Source: Candidatus Saccharibacteria bacterium UBA4727 (GTDB taxonomy: Bacteria; Patescibacteriota; Saccharimonadia; Saccharimonadales; Saccharimonadaceae). From it: 13,748 nt of DNA. A program made the position numbers and the translations under genes. Below, in pieces: positions 5,797 through 13,188 of this stretch (positions are counted from its first letter, which is position 1; the number at the start of each line of letters is the position of its first letter). The stretch lies in NCBI GenBank assembly GCA_002404195.1, contig DHJF01000004.1, positions 1 through 13,748 of the forward strand, in the 5' to 3' direction. The notes beneath the pieces are model-generated. The model did no database searches. It was not told the origin of the DNA and saw only the letters and a program-made list of their open reading frames with translations.

Positions 5797-5824
5797 GCAG
5801 TAAGTAGTAGTACGAAATGAGTAC

Positions 5825-5902
5825 GCCGAGTGGCGCTGGGAATTGTTGTGTCTGTTTTTACCAAGCAGCCACACTTTCCAGCGCCCTCGGCTCTCTTTTT
5901 TT
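5825..5902 (+). terminator. Very strong intrinsic terminator
   Basis: GCCGAG (5825-5830) pairs with CTCGGC (5886-5891). After one bulged T, GGCGCTGG (5832-5839) pairs with CCAGCGCC (5878-5885), and GAA with TTT extends the stem. The loop forms a further small helix (GTGTCTG 5848-5854 with CAG and ACAC, 5866-5874). The T-run at 5896-5902 follows directly. It insulates the surface-protein unit from the pilus operon. Confidence 0.9.
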
Positions 5903-5914
5903 ATACGGTGTTTT

Positions 5915-5943
5915 TTGTTGCTACATAACGATGACTGTATTAT
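5915..5943 (+). promoter_or_regulatory. Promoter of the pilus operon
   Basis: TTGTTG (5915-5920), 17 bases, then TATTAT (5938-5943), just after the terminator. Transcription would start near 5950. The AAGGAAA at 5954-5960 would then be the ribosome binding site for ATG 5974, although 13 bases is a long spacing. Confidence 0.6.
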
Positions 5944-5973
5944 GCTTATACTTAAGGAAACGAATTTCGACAT

Positions 5974-6528
5974 ATGGCATTATTTAGTACGGCAACTAAG
6001 ACAAAAAAAATATCAAAACGAGTACTAATTATTCTCGTCATCGTGATTGTCGTCGCAGCGGCCGCAGTAGCCGGTGCCAAATACTACTACTTTGTGCCGC
6101 GCCATGCGGTGCCGACGGCAGGTCAGGCGGCATCTAAGGGTGAGGATTTGGGTGCGATTGTTCAAAAAGCACAGGATTTTAAGGCGAATAATCAAACAGA
6201 TCAAGGCTTGGCTTATTACGATACGCAGATTAAGCTTCATGCCAGTAAAGACGATCAAGCAGGGCTACTGGCTGCTAAGGCACAACTGGCGTTGGGTGCC
6301 GACAAACTCGATGTCGCACTTGCCGCCGCCCAGCAGGCTAATCAAGCGAAGGAGACCTTTCTGACCTTGCAACTTCTCGGTGATATCACAAAGGCAAAAG
6401 GTGACAATGCGGCGGCACTTGAGTACTACAAACAGGCGCTTGCGGCGGTTCCTTCAAATATGCCAATGATTGGCCCAAATAATATCAAGATGCAGCTGAA
6501 TGCAGCGATTAAAGAGCTGTCCGCATGA
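5974..6528 (+). CDS. Membrane-anchored TPR-repeat protein, first gene of the pilus operon
   Basis: 184 residues. A basic N-terminus (KTKKISKR) precedes one strongly hydrophobic helix (about residues 17-36, Ile/Val/Ala-rich), then a linker. From about residue 60 there are helical repeats with tetratricopeptide character, for example the stretches around residues 105-130 and GDITKAKGDNAAALEYYKQA near residues 137-156. TPR regions are protein-docking surfaces. In type IV pilus systems TPR proteins such as PilF/PilW help assemble outer-membrane secretins, but those are lipoproteins and this one has a transmembrane anchor and no lipobox. The next gene overlaps its stop in ATGA, so the two are translationally coupled and the products may interact. 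Membrane topology and role are inference. Confidence 0.75.
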   Translation: MALFSTATKTKKISKRVLIILVIVIVVAAAAVAGAKYYYFVPRHAVPTAGQAASKGEDLGAIVQKAQDFKANNQTDQGLAYYDTQIKLHASKDDQAGLLAAKAQLALGADKLDVALAAAQQANQAKETFLTLQLLGDITKAKGDNAAALEYYKQALAAVPSNMPMIGPNNIKMQLNAAIKELSA

Positions 6529-8579
6529 TGGTGAGTAAAATAGGCGTACGGACACTTCTGGTTGCGGCTTTTTTCGTCAGTGTCGGCCTGGTGAGTATCG
6601 TGCTGCAGCCGGTTGATGAGGCGCAGGCAATCTACAACCCGCCAGCCTGTGGTATTCAGGATGATCTGTGGAACTTGCAGACGACATACCGATCCTATTA
6701 CAATGATAAATGCCCAGTGGATAACGTCACCTTATTGCCGCACCGAGGTGCGCCATCACCTAATGCCGGTAATATTCAGAACGTCGATGCTATTAGCTAT
6801 GGCTACGTGATTCCACGCGCGTGGGTTGGTGGCCCTGATGTGTTAGCGAATACGTTTTCAAAAACAGATTTTTATAATAAACTTGTCGCTTACAATGCGT
6901 CGGCCGACCCCTGGACGAAAATGGGCGCTGCCTACGTTGTGCATCTTGCACTTGGTGATAATTCGGGTGGTTCCCCTACTATTACCCCTGCACAGTGGGC
7001 GGATCTCTTTAACCGTTTGAGTAATCCTAGCCTAACGATGGCGTGGGATCCTGCGTATAACATTACGCAAAACTCGGCCTCGGTGTGGCTCGATAATAAT
7101 ATGGCGGGCTTTCCTGACGGTGGTTTCAATATGGATATGGCGAAAGTGGTTTCTAATTCACCAAATTTTTCTGGTGCGTTATATTTCCAAGTTGCCGGCT
7201 CGACCGTCTTTGCGATTGAGGTGAAGTGTGCCAATGTCCTGGGAACATTTAATGGATTTCCTGCGTATACGCCATTCGACCTCACTCCTAGTATTTCGGG
7301 CCCAAGCGGTGTCGTTGAGGCTGGTGGCACGATTGCAGTGGCAACACCACACGTCAATAATACGGGCGGAACAAGCGCAGGCAGTGACTGGCAGTTGACG
7401 CAGACGATTGTCGCGCCAGGTGGGGCGATTAGTCAAACGCAAACGCAAAGCGCCAGTTTGCCGTGTATTAATTATGGCAGCCCAGCCAACACCTGCAATA
7501 TTGTTAAGCAGGGCAATCAAGCATTTGCCAGCGGGGACGATCCGACGATTCAGGCGCAGCAATTAACTAATATCGCCGTCCCGGATAAACCGCCGGGAAC
7601 GAGGATATGTTTTGCGTTGTCCGTCAATCCATACGGTGCGTCAAGCCCAGCGGGCGAGTGGCGCCATAGTCCGGCAGTGTGCGTGGTGATAGCAAAAAGC
7701 CCAAAGCTGCAAATCTGGGGTGGTGATCTCCGCACTCGGGGGCGAATCATGACGAGTGCAAGTACGAGGGGTGCTGCGCAGTTTGGCAGCTGGGTGGAGT
7801 ATGCGGCCTTTTCGACTGGGTCAAACCCTGATGCTGGCTATAACTTTGCGTCTGGTGCTGGCTTTGCCGGGGGTACGAACACGTCAAAGCCAGGGCACAA
7901 CCTTCTGACATTTGCGAATAATACGGTTGGTTCTTACGGTAACTACGCGCTGCCGGCCATGCCGAGCGTTGCGGCGCAGTTTACCGGCTCGACTCCAGTC
8001 GTGGCGCCGTCACAGCCGGCCATTGGCGCCGCGTCGCTGTCGCTTAGCGGCTACGCTTCTGGTACGTACACATTGACCTCAAACGACGTGACCCTCAACG
8101 CCAGCGATTTGAAGGGTACCTCTATTGTCTTGATTGCTCCGGCGGGTGGAACAGTGACAATTGCTGGTGATATTCGTTATTTATCTCCGAGTGGGAGTGA
8201 TACCTTCGCCGGCCTCAGCGAGCTGCCACAATTAATTATTATCGCCAAAACCATCAATATTAGCAGCGCGGCTCAGAACGTGAACGCCTGGCTGCTCACG
8301 ACTGGCGCTGGTAATATGATTAACACATGTTCTGATGTCCCTCTCGGGGCAGACCTTACGAGCACGATTTGCGACACGCTCCTGACGATCAACGGACCAG
8401 TTATGACTGATAGTCTTTATCTGCGTCGGACGGCCGGTGCGGATGACCTGGCAACTGCCGACGTCCCAGCCGAAACGTTCAATTTACGTGCCGACACCTA
8501 CCTCTGGGCGGCCAACACCACAACGCAGTCGGGTAGAGTGCAGACTGATCAGTTGACCGAAGCAGCTCCGCGCTTTTGA
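6525..8579 (+). CDS. Large secreted protein of the pilus operon, putative pilus-associated adhesin or tip protein
   Basis: 684 residues. The signal peptide is clear: MMVSKIGVR, a hydrophobic core, and cleavage after EAQA near residue 35. The start is ATG 6525, or the adjacent ATG 6528. The mature protein has a Trp/Tyr/Asn-rich N-terminal domain (about 36-240), a segment resembling a CARDB/Ig-like extracellular domain (about 250-390, with PSGVVEAGGTI and ICFALSVNP), then GGDLRTRG (399-406). A Gly/Ser/Thr-rich C-terminal half with short beta strands (about 490-600) ends in the compact motif EAAPRF. Several paired cysteines suggest disulfides outside the cell. No C-terminal membrane anchor or LPXTG motif is visible. 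It is locked into the pilus operon by a 4-base overlap with the TPR gene and sits before pilM. A minor pilus component or adhesin, analogous in role but not sequence to PilY1, is the best guess. Confidence 0.7.
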   Translation: MMVSKIGVRTLLVAAFFVSVGLVSIVLQPVDEAQAIYNPPACGIQDDLWNLQTTYRSYYNDKCPVDNVTLLPHRGAPSPNAGNIQNVDAISYGYVIPRAWVGGPDVLANTFSKTDFYNKLVAYNASADPWTKMGAAYVVHLALGDNSGGSPTITPAQWADLFNRLSNPSLTMAWDPAYNITQNSASVWLDNNMAGFPDGGFNMDMAKVVSNSPNFSGALYFQVAGSTVFAIEVKCANVLGTFNGFPAYTPFDLTPSISGPSGVVEAGGTIAVATPHVNNTGGTSAGSDWQLTQTIVAPGGAISQTQTQSASLPCINYGSPANTCNIVKQGNQAFASGDDPTIQAQQLTNIAVPDKPPGTRICFALSVNPYGASSPAGEWRHSPAVCVVIAKSPKLQIWGGDLRTRGRIMTSASTRGAAQFGSWVEYAAFSTGSNPDAGYNFASGAGFAGGTNTSKPGHNLLTFANNTVGSYGNYALPAMPSVAAQFTGSTPVVAPSQPAIGAASLSLSGYASGTYTLTSNDVTLNASDLKGTSIVLIAPAGGTVTIAGDIRYLSPSGSDTFAGLSELPQLIIIAKTINISSAAQNVNAWLLTTGAGNMINTCSDVPLGADLTSTICDTLLTINGPVMTDSLYLRRTAGADDLATADVPAETFNLRADTYLWAANTTTQSGRVQTDQLTEAAPRF

Positions 8580-8597
8580 TGATTTACCAGAAAAGCC

Positions 8598-8627
8598 TTG
8601 CTATAGTTCAACAAGCTTATGTATAAT
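8598..8627 (+). promoter_or_regulatory. Internal promoter just before pilM
   Basis: TTGCTA (8598-8603), 18 bases, then a perfect TATAAT (8622-8627). Transcription would begin near 8634. That is inside or after the ribosome binding site TGAGGA (8627-8632), so mRNAs from this promoter would be nearly leaderless. Read-through mRNAs from the upstream genes would keep the site. Confidence 0.55.
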
Positions 8628-8637
8628 GAGGACTAAT

Positions 8638-9687
8638 ATGACATTACTAAAAGGCGTGGGCGACTTTTTTGCACTAGATATTGGTACCAATGCGGTACGC
8701 GTCGTGCAGCTATCTAATAGTGGCCCCGATAGTTGGACGTTGGCACATTACGGCTACGCGCCGGTTGACATTAAGACGACCGCAGCCAGCTCCAAAGAAT
8801 CAGAGCACCGTCTTGGTGAAATCATTATGACCGCCATTGGTCAGAGTGGTATTAAGACCAAAAACGTTGCGATTGGTTTGCCATCACAAAAAACCTTCAC
8901 GACCGTTATTGACGTGCCAATGATGCCCGAGGTGGAACTGCGCAGTTCGATTAAATACCAAATTGATCAGTATATTCCAATGGCAATCGACGAAGCCAAG
9001 GTCGACTGGGCGCTGCTTGGTCAATCGGCGCACAATCCTCAGCAACAAGAAGTATTGCTTGCCAGCACGGCTAATGCCTACGCCGAAGAGCGCCTTGAGT
9101 TTGTTGAAGGTCTTGGCCTTAACGTTATTGCAGCCGAACCAGATCCAATTGCCATGATTCGCTCGCTGTTGCCAGCCGGTATTACTGACGGTCGTCTGAT
9201 TATCGACGTCGGTGAACTATCCACCAACCTTGTGATTACCTACAACGATTCGCCACGGCTCGTCCGGACGATTCCAACAGGCCTGTACTCGCTCGTGAAG
9301 GCGGCAGTGCAGAACCTGAACGTTCAGGAAGATCAAGCTCGTCAGTTTATCGTCAAGTTCGGCCTAGCGCCAGACCGTTTAGAGGGTCAAGTCTACCGAG
9401 CGGTTGAAGGGGTGCTTGAAGGTTTTGCGGCTGAGCTGGTGAAATCAATTAAGTTCTTTCAGACGCGCTACCCAAACACCCCGGTCGGCGGCATTTTGTT
9501 GTCTGGCTACGCCAGTGTGATTCCAAAATTTGGTGAATATGTCACTGCCAAAACGGGCGTGGCTTCACAACAAGCCAACCCGTGGCAAAAAGTACGCGTG
9601 GCGCAGGGTGATCAACAGCAATTGGGCGCAATTGCCACAGAGTTTGCAACAGCTGTTGGCCTGGCCCAAAGGAATAACAAGTCATGA
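8638..9687 (+). CDS. pilM: Type IV pilus assembly protein PilM (actin-like ATPase)
   Basis: 349 residues from ATG 8638, with GAGGA at 8628-8632. An in-frame ATG at 8626 overlaps the -10 box and lacks a binding site. PilM is a cytoplasmic, FtsA/actin-fold protein that binds ATP and the N-terminal tail of PilN, linking the inner-membrane platform to the motors. The fold's signature elements are all present: the first phosphate loop ALDIGTN (residues 12-18), the family motif IKYQIDQYIPM, the second phosphate loop LIIDVGELSTN (187-197) and the adenosine-site GGILLSGYAS (284-293). Length matches PilM (about 350). It is followed by pilN with a 4-base ATGA overlap. Confidence 0.93.
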   Translation: MTLLKGVGDFFALDIGTNAVRVVQLSNSGPDSWTLAHYGYAPVDIKTTAASSKESEHRLGEIIMTAIGQSGIKTKNVAIGLPSQKTFTTVIDVPMMPEVELRSSIKYQIDQYIPMAIDEAKVDWALLGQSAHNPQQQEVLLASTANAYAEERLEFVEGLGLNVIAAEPDPIAMIRSLLPAGITDGRLIIDVGELSTNLVITYNDSPRLVRTIPTGLYSLVKAAVQNLNVQEDQARQFIVKFGLAPDRLEGQVYRAVEGVLEGFAAELVKSIKFFQTRYPNTPVGGILLSGYASVIPKFGEYVTAKTGVASQQANPWQKVRVAQGDQQQLGAIATEFATAVGLAQRNNKS

Positions 9688-10448
9688 TTGAAATTAATCT
9701 TGTTCCTGATATTAAGCAAGAACTGCTGCGGGCGCAGCGCGTGCGTACGACGGTGATTTCGTTCTCGATTGTTATTGGTATCATCGTGGCGGCAGTTGTC
9801 GTGCTACTTGTTTTATGGGTCTTTGCCGTTCAAGCGGGACGTGGGCTGTATTACGATACGAACATTAGCGATAGAAGTAAAGCGCTTTCGAGCGTGCCGG
9901 ATGTCTCGAATACATTAACGATTCAGAATCAGCTAAGTAAGCTTTCAGCACTGCATGACGCCAAGAATATTGATTCACGTATTTTTGATATTTTAACCAC
10001 AATCAACCCGCCCGCTCCAAATAGCATTGGTATTACCAAAGCTTCGCTCGACACGGCAGCGAAAACGATTACGGTTGAAGCACAAGCAGCCAACCAGTTT
10101 ACGGCGCTTGAAATGTTTGAAAAAACAATTAGTGCCACCAAGTTCACCTACTCTCAAACCAGTGCTGGTACTGATTGCAAGCAACAGACCGACAAGTTGT
10201 ATACATGTTCTGTGCCGCTCGCCTCGCAGCTCAGCAATACTAGTCGCAGCTACGGTCAAGACGCGAGCGGTGCAATGGTCGTACGCTTTACACTCTCGTT
10301 TACGTACCCGGATGCGCTCTTTAGTCGGACGGTGCAAGACGCGAAGATTGTTGCCCCAAATCAAACTAATGCAACTGATTCGTTTGTCGGCGTACCGAGT
10401 AGTCTCTTTACGCCAAAAGCGAAGGATGTCCAAGGAGGTGGTAATTAA
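9684..10448 (+). CDS. pilN: Type IV pilus assembly protein PilN
   Basis: 254 residues. It opens with MIEINLVPDIKQE; the INLVP tail is the classic PilN segment that docks into PilM. A single transmembrane helix (about residues 26-50) follows, then an extracytoplasmic domain with ferredoxin-like character (about 100-230) and two cysteines (near 166 and 176) that could form a disulfide. PilN pairs with PilO in the inner-membrane alignment complex. Ribosome binding site AAAGGA (9668-9673) lies ten bases upstream of the start, which overlaps the pilM stop. It is longer than proteobacterial PilN (about 180-200), the extra length being in the outer domain. Confidence 0.88.
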   Translation: MIEINLVPDIKQELLRAQRVRTTVISFSIVIGIIVAAVVVLLVLWVFAVQAGRGLYYDTNISDRSKALSSVPDVSNTLTIQNQLSKLSALHDAKNIDSRIFDILTTINPPAPNSIGITKASLDTAAKTITVEAQAANQFTALEMFEKTISATKFTYSQTSAGTDCKQQTDKLYTCSVPLASQLSNTSRSYGQDASGAMVVRFTLSFTYPDALFSRTVQDAKIVAPNQTNATDSFVGVPSSLFTPKAKDVQGGGN

Positions 10449-10449
10449 G

Positions 10450-11163
10450 ATGGCAATGCAAGAAGTCGCGCTACGTAAGCGTCAACAGATCAGTAAAGCG
10501 AATCGCACAATGTTTTTGTGGGTTGCCGGCGCCTCGGCCTTAGTTGGCATTGGTATCGTGGTGGCGGTTTTGCTCACGCAACGGGGGCTTTTTAATGAGA
10601 AGATACTGGCCGTCAAAGGCCACACGCTTAGTACGCTCGAGCAAAACATCAAGAACGTCGCTACCTTAAAGCAGCAAATTCAGGTCATGAACACCAACCA
10701 AGCGCTGACCGATTCGATGGTTCCAGGTGAGACCCAGCCAATTCGCGTCGTGCTTGACGCCTTGCCGTCAGAAGCGAACTCATCTGCTTTTGGCTCATCG
10801 CTGCAGCAATATTTCCTGAATGACCCATCGTTGCAGGTTGAGGCCTTCAATGTCGATCCAGTTGCTGGTGTTGAATCACAAGATGCCTCGAGTGCTACCA
10901 CGCGGACGGCAACGCCCGTCGGCGGTACGGCAGCGTCAGCTAACGGTACGATTACCTTCGGTTTCGCGGTAAGTACGGACGGCACCAATATCTCTGCACT
11001 GAAAACATTACTCCAGAAGTTGGAGCGCTCAATCCGCACCATTAACGTCACCAATTTGAAAGTTGAAATGCAGTCGAAACGCATCGTCCTCACCGTCAGC
11101 GGCGAAGCCTACTACGAACCAGCCGTGACCGTTCAATTAAAGGATCAGGTGGAAAAACCATGA
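10450..11163 (+). CDS. pilO: PilO-like type IV pilus assembly protein
   Basis: 237 residues from ATG 10450, one base after the pilN stop region. It has the strongest Shine-Dalgarno sequence in the window (AAGGAGGTG, 10432-10440). A frame opening upstream at 10027 lies within pilN and is rejected. A short basic cytoplasmic N-terminus (LRKRQQ) is followed by one transmembrane helix (about residues 25-46), a coiled-coil-like stretch (about 58-80, LEQNIKN..LKQQIQV) and a C-terminal alpha/beta domain with conserved-looking strands (about 160-230). This is the architecture of PilO, partner of PilN. Direct sequence signatures are weak, so the name rests on architecture and position after pilN. Confidence 0.8.
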   Translation: MAMQEVALRKRQQISKANRTMFLWVAGASALVGIGIVVAVLLTQRGLFNEKILAVKGHTLSTLEQNIKNVATLKQQIQVMNTNQALTDSMVPGETQPIRVVLDALPSEANSSAFGSSLQQYFLNDPSLQVEAFNVDPVAGVESQDASSATTRTATPVGGTAASANGTITFGFAVSTDGTNISALKTLLQKLERSIRTINVTNLKVEMQSKRIVLTVSGEAYYEPAVTVQLKDQVEKP

Positions 11164-11399
11164 AAAAATCAGACATTGCTATGATAATTTTAATTGCATC
11201 AATCAGTGTACTAGTGGCGTATTTTGTCGCTAATAGCTTACTCGGTGGCAAGAGCGCTCAATCGGTCACAGTGAAAGTGGCTGATCCTATTTCTTCAGCC
11301 GTGACGAGTCCGGACCCAGCCGTTTTTAACAAGAATGCCATTAATCCAACCGTCGAAGTGATTGTTGGCCAAGGTACGTCACCTCAAGGCACACAATAG
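11160..11399 (+). CDS. Small single-pass membrane protein at the position of pilP
   Basis: 79 residues. One N-terminal transmembrane helix (about residues 7-28) is followed by a short polar extracytoplasmic part with Pro/Ser-rich linkers ending GTSPQGTQ. It starts four bases inside the end of pilO (ATGA) and ends 12 bases before pilB, so it is locked into the operon. In proteobacterial pil operons this slot holds the lipoprotein PilP, which joins PilN/PilO to the secretin. This protein has no lipobox cysteine and is far too small for PilP's beta domain. It may be a reduced platform subunit suited to a cell without an outer membrane. I do not recognise the family. Confidence 0.72.
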   Translation: MKKSDIAMIILIASISVLVAYFVANSLLGGKSAQSVTVKVADPISSAVTSPDPAVFNKNAINPTVEVIVGQGTSPQGTQ

Positions 11400-11411
11400 G
11401 AGCGTCGCCGC

Positions 11412-13175
11412 GTGGCATTACTGACAGATGATATCCAAGAGAAACTAACAACACTCCTCACCGATGAGGGGTTGGTTTCAAAAGAGGCGCTACAAGCAAC
11501 GGTGACCGAGGCGGCGAAGCTCGGCAAGCCGTTACTCGCGCTGCTTACCGAAAGCGGTGTCGTCGATGATGAACTCCTGACACATGCTATCGCACAGGTC
11601 TCGGGTGTACCGTATGTTAACTTGAGCAATAGTATTATTGATCAGAAGGTGCTGACATTGCTACCTGAAGATATCGCCGAGCGTTTTATGGCGGTGCCAC
11701 TGGCTGAGGTGCAAAACAGACTGGCGGTCGCCATGATCGACGCTAATAACGTCCAGGCGGTTGATTATCTAGCAAACCGTATTCAGCGTCCATTGAAGGT
11801 CTTTATGGCCTCAGAGGTCGGCGTGCGTCACGTCCTTGACCAATACCGCACCGACTTGTCGAGCGTCGACGAGGCAGCTGAGGTCTCGCAAGAAGAAGCT
11901 TCGCGGGCGAGCGACAGTGAGATTAAGACGATCGTGCAGGACTCGCCGATTAGTCGGGCCCTGAGCACGATTCTTGAGTATGCCGTTAAATCACGGGCGA
12001 GCGACGTCCATATCGAGCCGCTCGAAAAAGCGCTCAAGATTCGCTGTCGCGTTGATGGTGTGCTGCGTGAGATTATGCAGCTGCCAAAATCAATCGAACC
12101 GGCGCTGGTGAGCCGTATCAAGATTTTATCTAACCTCAAGATTGACGAACACCGTATTCCACAGGACGGGCAGTTTACCGTGAAAGTTGCCGCCAAAGAA
12201 GTCGACCTTCGTATCGCGATTAGCCCTGTGGTGTGGGGTGAGCAAGTGGTGATTCGTCTGCTCGACAAATCGGGCAATAGCTTCGACCTCGAGCAAATGG
12301 GCTACGCCGGACGAGCCCTGCGCACGATTCGTAAAGGTATTCGTCATCCAAACGGTATGGTGCTCACCTCAGGTCCAACCGGTTCAGGTAAGTCAACCAG
12401 TCTCTACGCCCTGATTAAAGAGATTAAAGACGACACGGTGAATATCGTCACCTTGGAAGATCCGGTTGAGTACAAGATGGACGGTGTTAACCAAATTCAG
12501 GTCAATGCCGACGTTGGCCTGACGTTTGCCAACGGCCTGCGCTCGATTTTGCGCCAGGACCCCGATGTCGTGATGGTAGGAGAGATTCGCGACGGCGAAA
12601 CGGCCAGCCTGGCGGTGCAGGCGGCGCTAACCGGTCACTTGGTATTTAGCACCCTGCACACCAACTCAGCCGCCGGCGTGTTGCCGCGTCTGCTGGATAT
12701 GGACATCGAGCCATTCTTAATCGCCAGTACGGTGAATACAATTATTGGTCAACGTCTGGTGCGCCGCGTCTCGCCGAAGCGCGACACCTACCAATCGTCA
12801 CCGATTGAAACGCAAACGATTCTGGCGACGGTCGGCCACTTACTCCCAAAGACAAAAGAAGACGTTGCTCGTGTTTCTGAAGATTTAGGCTATAAAGACT
12901 TGCCCCTGGCAGGCCAAAGCGCTTATACTCTAGTCAAGGGCCGCGATACACCACAAACGCCGCATGGCTACGCTGGCCGTGCTGGTCTCTACGAGGTGAT
13001 GGACGTCAACGAGTCGATTCAACAATTGATTGTTGCACGGGCGACCAGCGGTGATATTCAGCGATTGGCCGTTGAGCAGGGGATGATTACCATGCGTCAA
13101 GACGGCTATCTCAAAGCGCTACAGGGCATTACAACATTAGAAGAAGTAAACCGCGTGGCGGCAGATACAGCATAA
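11412..13175 (+). CDS. pilB: Type IV pilus extension ATPase PilB (GspE/PulE family)
   Basis: 587 residues from GTG 11412, with AGGAG (11399-11403) about eight bases upstream. PilB is the cytoplasmic hexameric motor that drives pilin polymerisation. The N-terminal half (about residues 1-160) is the GspE N-terminal (MshEN-like) domain, found in PilB/GspE and absent from PilT. The motor domain shows ASDVHIEP (196-203), Walker A GPTGSGKST (321-329), the Asp box TLEDPVEY (347-354), Walker B with VGEIRDGETA (about 389-398) and the His box STLHTNSA (413-420). Odd: where most GspE/PilB proteins have a four-cysteine zinc site after LVRR, this one reads LVRRVSPKRDT (about 449-459) with no cysteine. The insert of about 60 residues up to the YAGRAGLYEVM element is retained. 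Next to it lies pilT. Confidence 0.95.
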   Translation: MALLTDDIQEKLTTLLTDEGLVSKEALQATVTEAAKLGKPLLALLTESGVVDDELLTHAIAQVSGVPYVNLSNSIIDQKVLTLLPEDIAERFMAVPLAEVQNRLAVAMIDANNVQAVDYLANRIQRPLKVFMASEVGVRHVLDQYRTDLSSVDEAAEVSQEEASRASDSEIKTIVQDSPISRALSTILEYAVKSRASDVHIEPLEKALKIRCRVDGVLREIMQLPKSIEPALVSRIKILSNLKIDEHRIPQDGQFTVKVAAKEVDLRIAISPVVWGEQVVIRLLDKSGNSFDLEQMGYAGRALRTIRKGIRHPNGMVLTSGPTGSGKSTSLYALIKEIKDDTVNIVTLEDPVEYKMDGVNQIQVNADVGLTFANGLRSILRQDPDVVMVGEIRDGETASLAVQAALTGHLVFSTLHTNSAAGVLPRLLDMDIEPFLIASTVNTIIGQRLVRRVSPKRDTYQSSPIETQTILATVGHLLPKTKEDVARVSEDLGYKDLPLAGQSAYTLVKGRDTPQTPHGYAGRAGLYEVMDVNESIQQLIVARATSGDIQRLAVEQGMITMRQDGYLKALQGITTLEEVNRVAADTA

Positions 13176-13188
13176 GAAGGGTGGAGCA

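Noticed and set aside
5457..5807. Long alternative frames inside the surface-protein gene, on both strands
   Set aside because: They result from the Thr/Pro-rich, GC-rich codons of the real gene; none has a start signal or protein-like composition.
5813..5824. Short match TGAGTACG shared with 4490-4497, flanking the surface gene as if transposed
   Set aside because: Only eight bases, with no inverted repeats or transposase; expected by chance.
10027..10449. N-terminal extension of PilO from 10027
   Set aside because: It lies in another frame of pilN with a low-complexity basic translation; a perfect ribosome binding site sits before ATG 10450.
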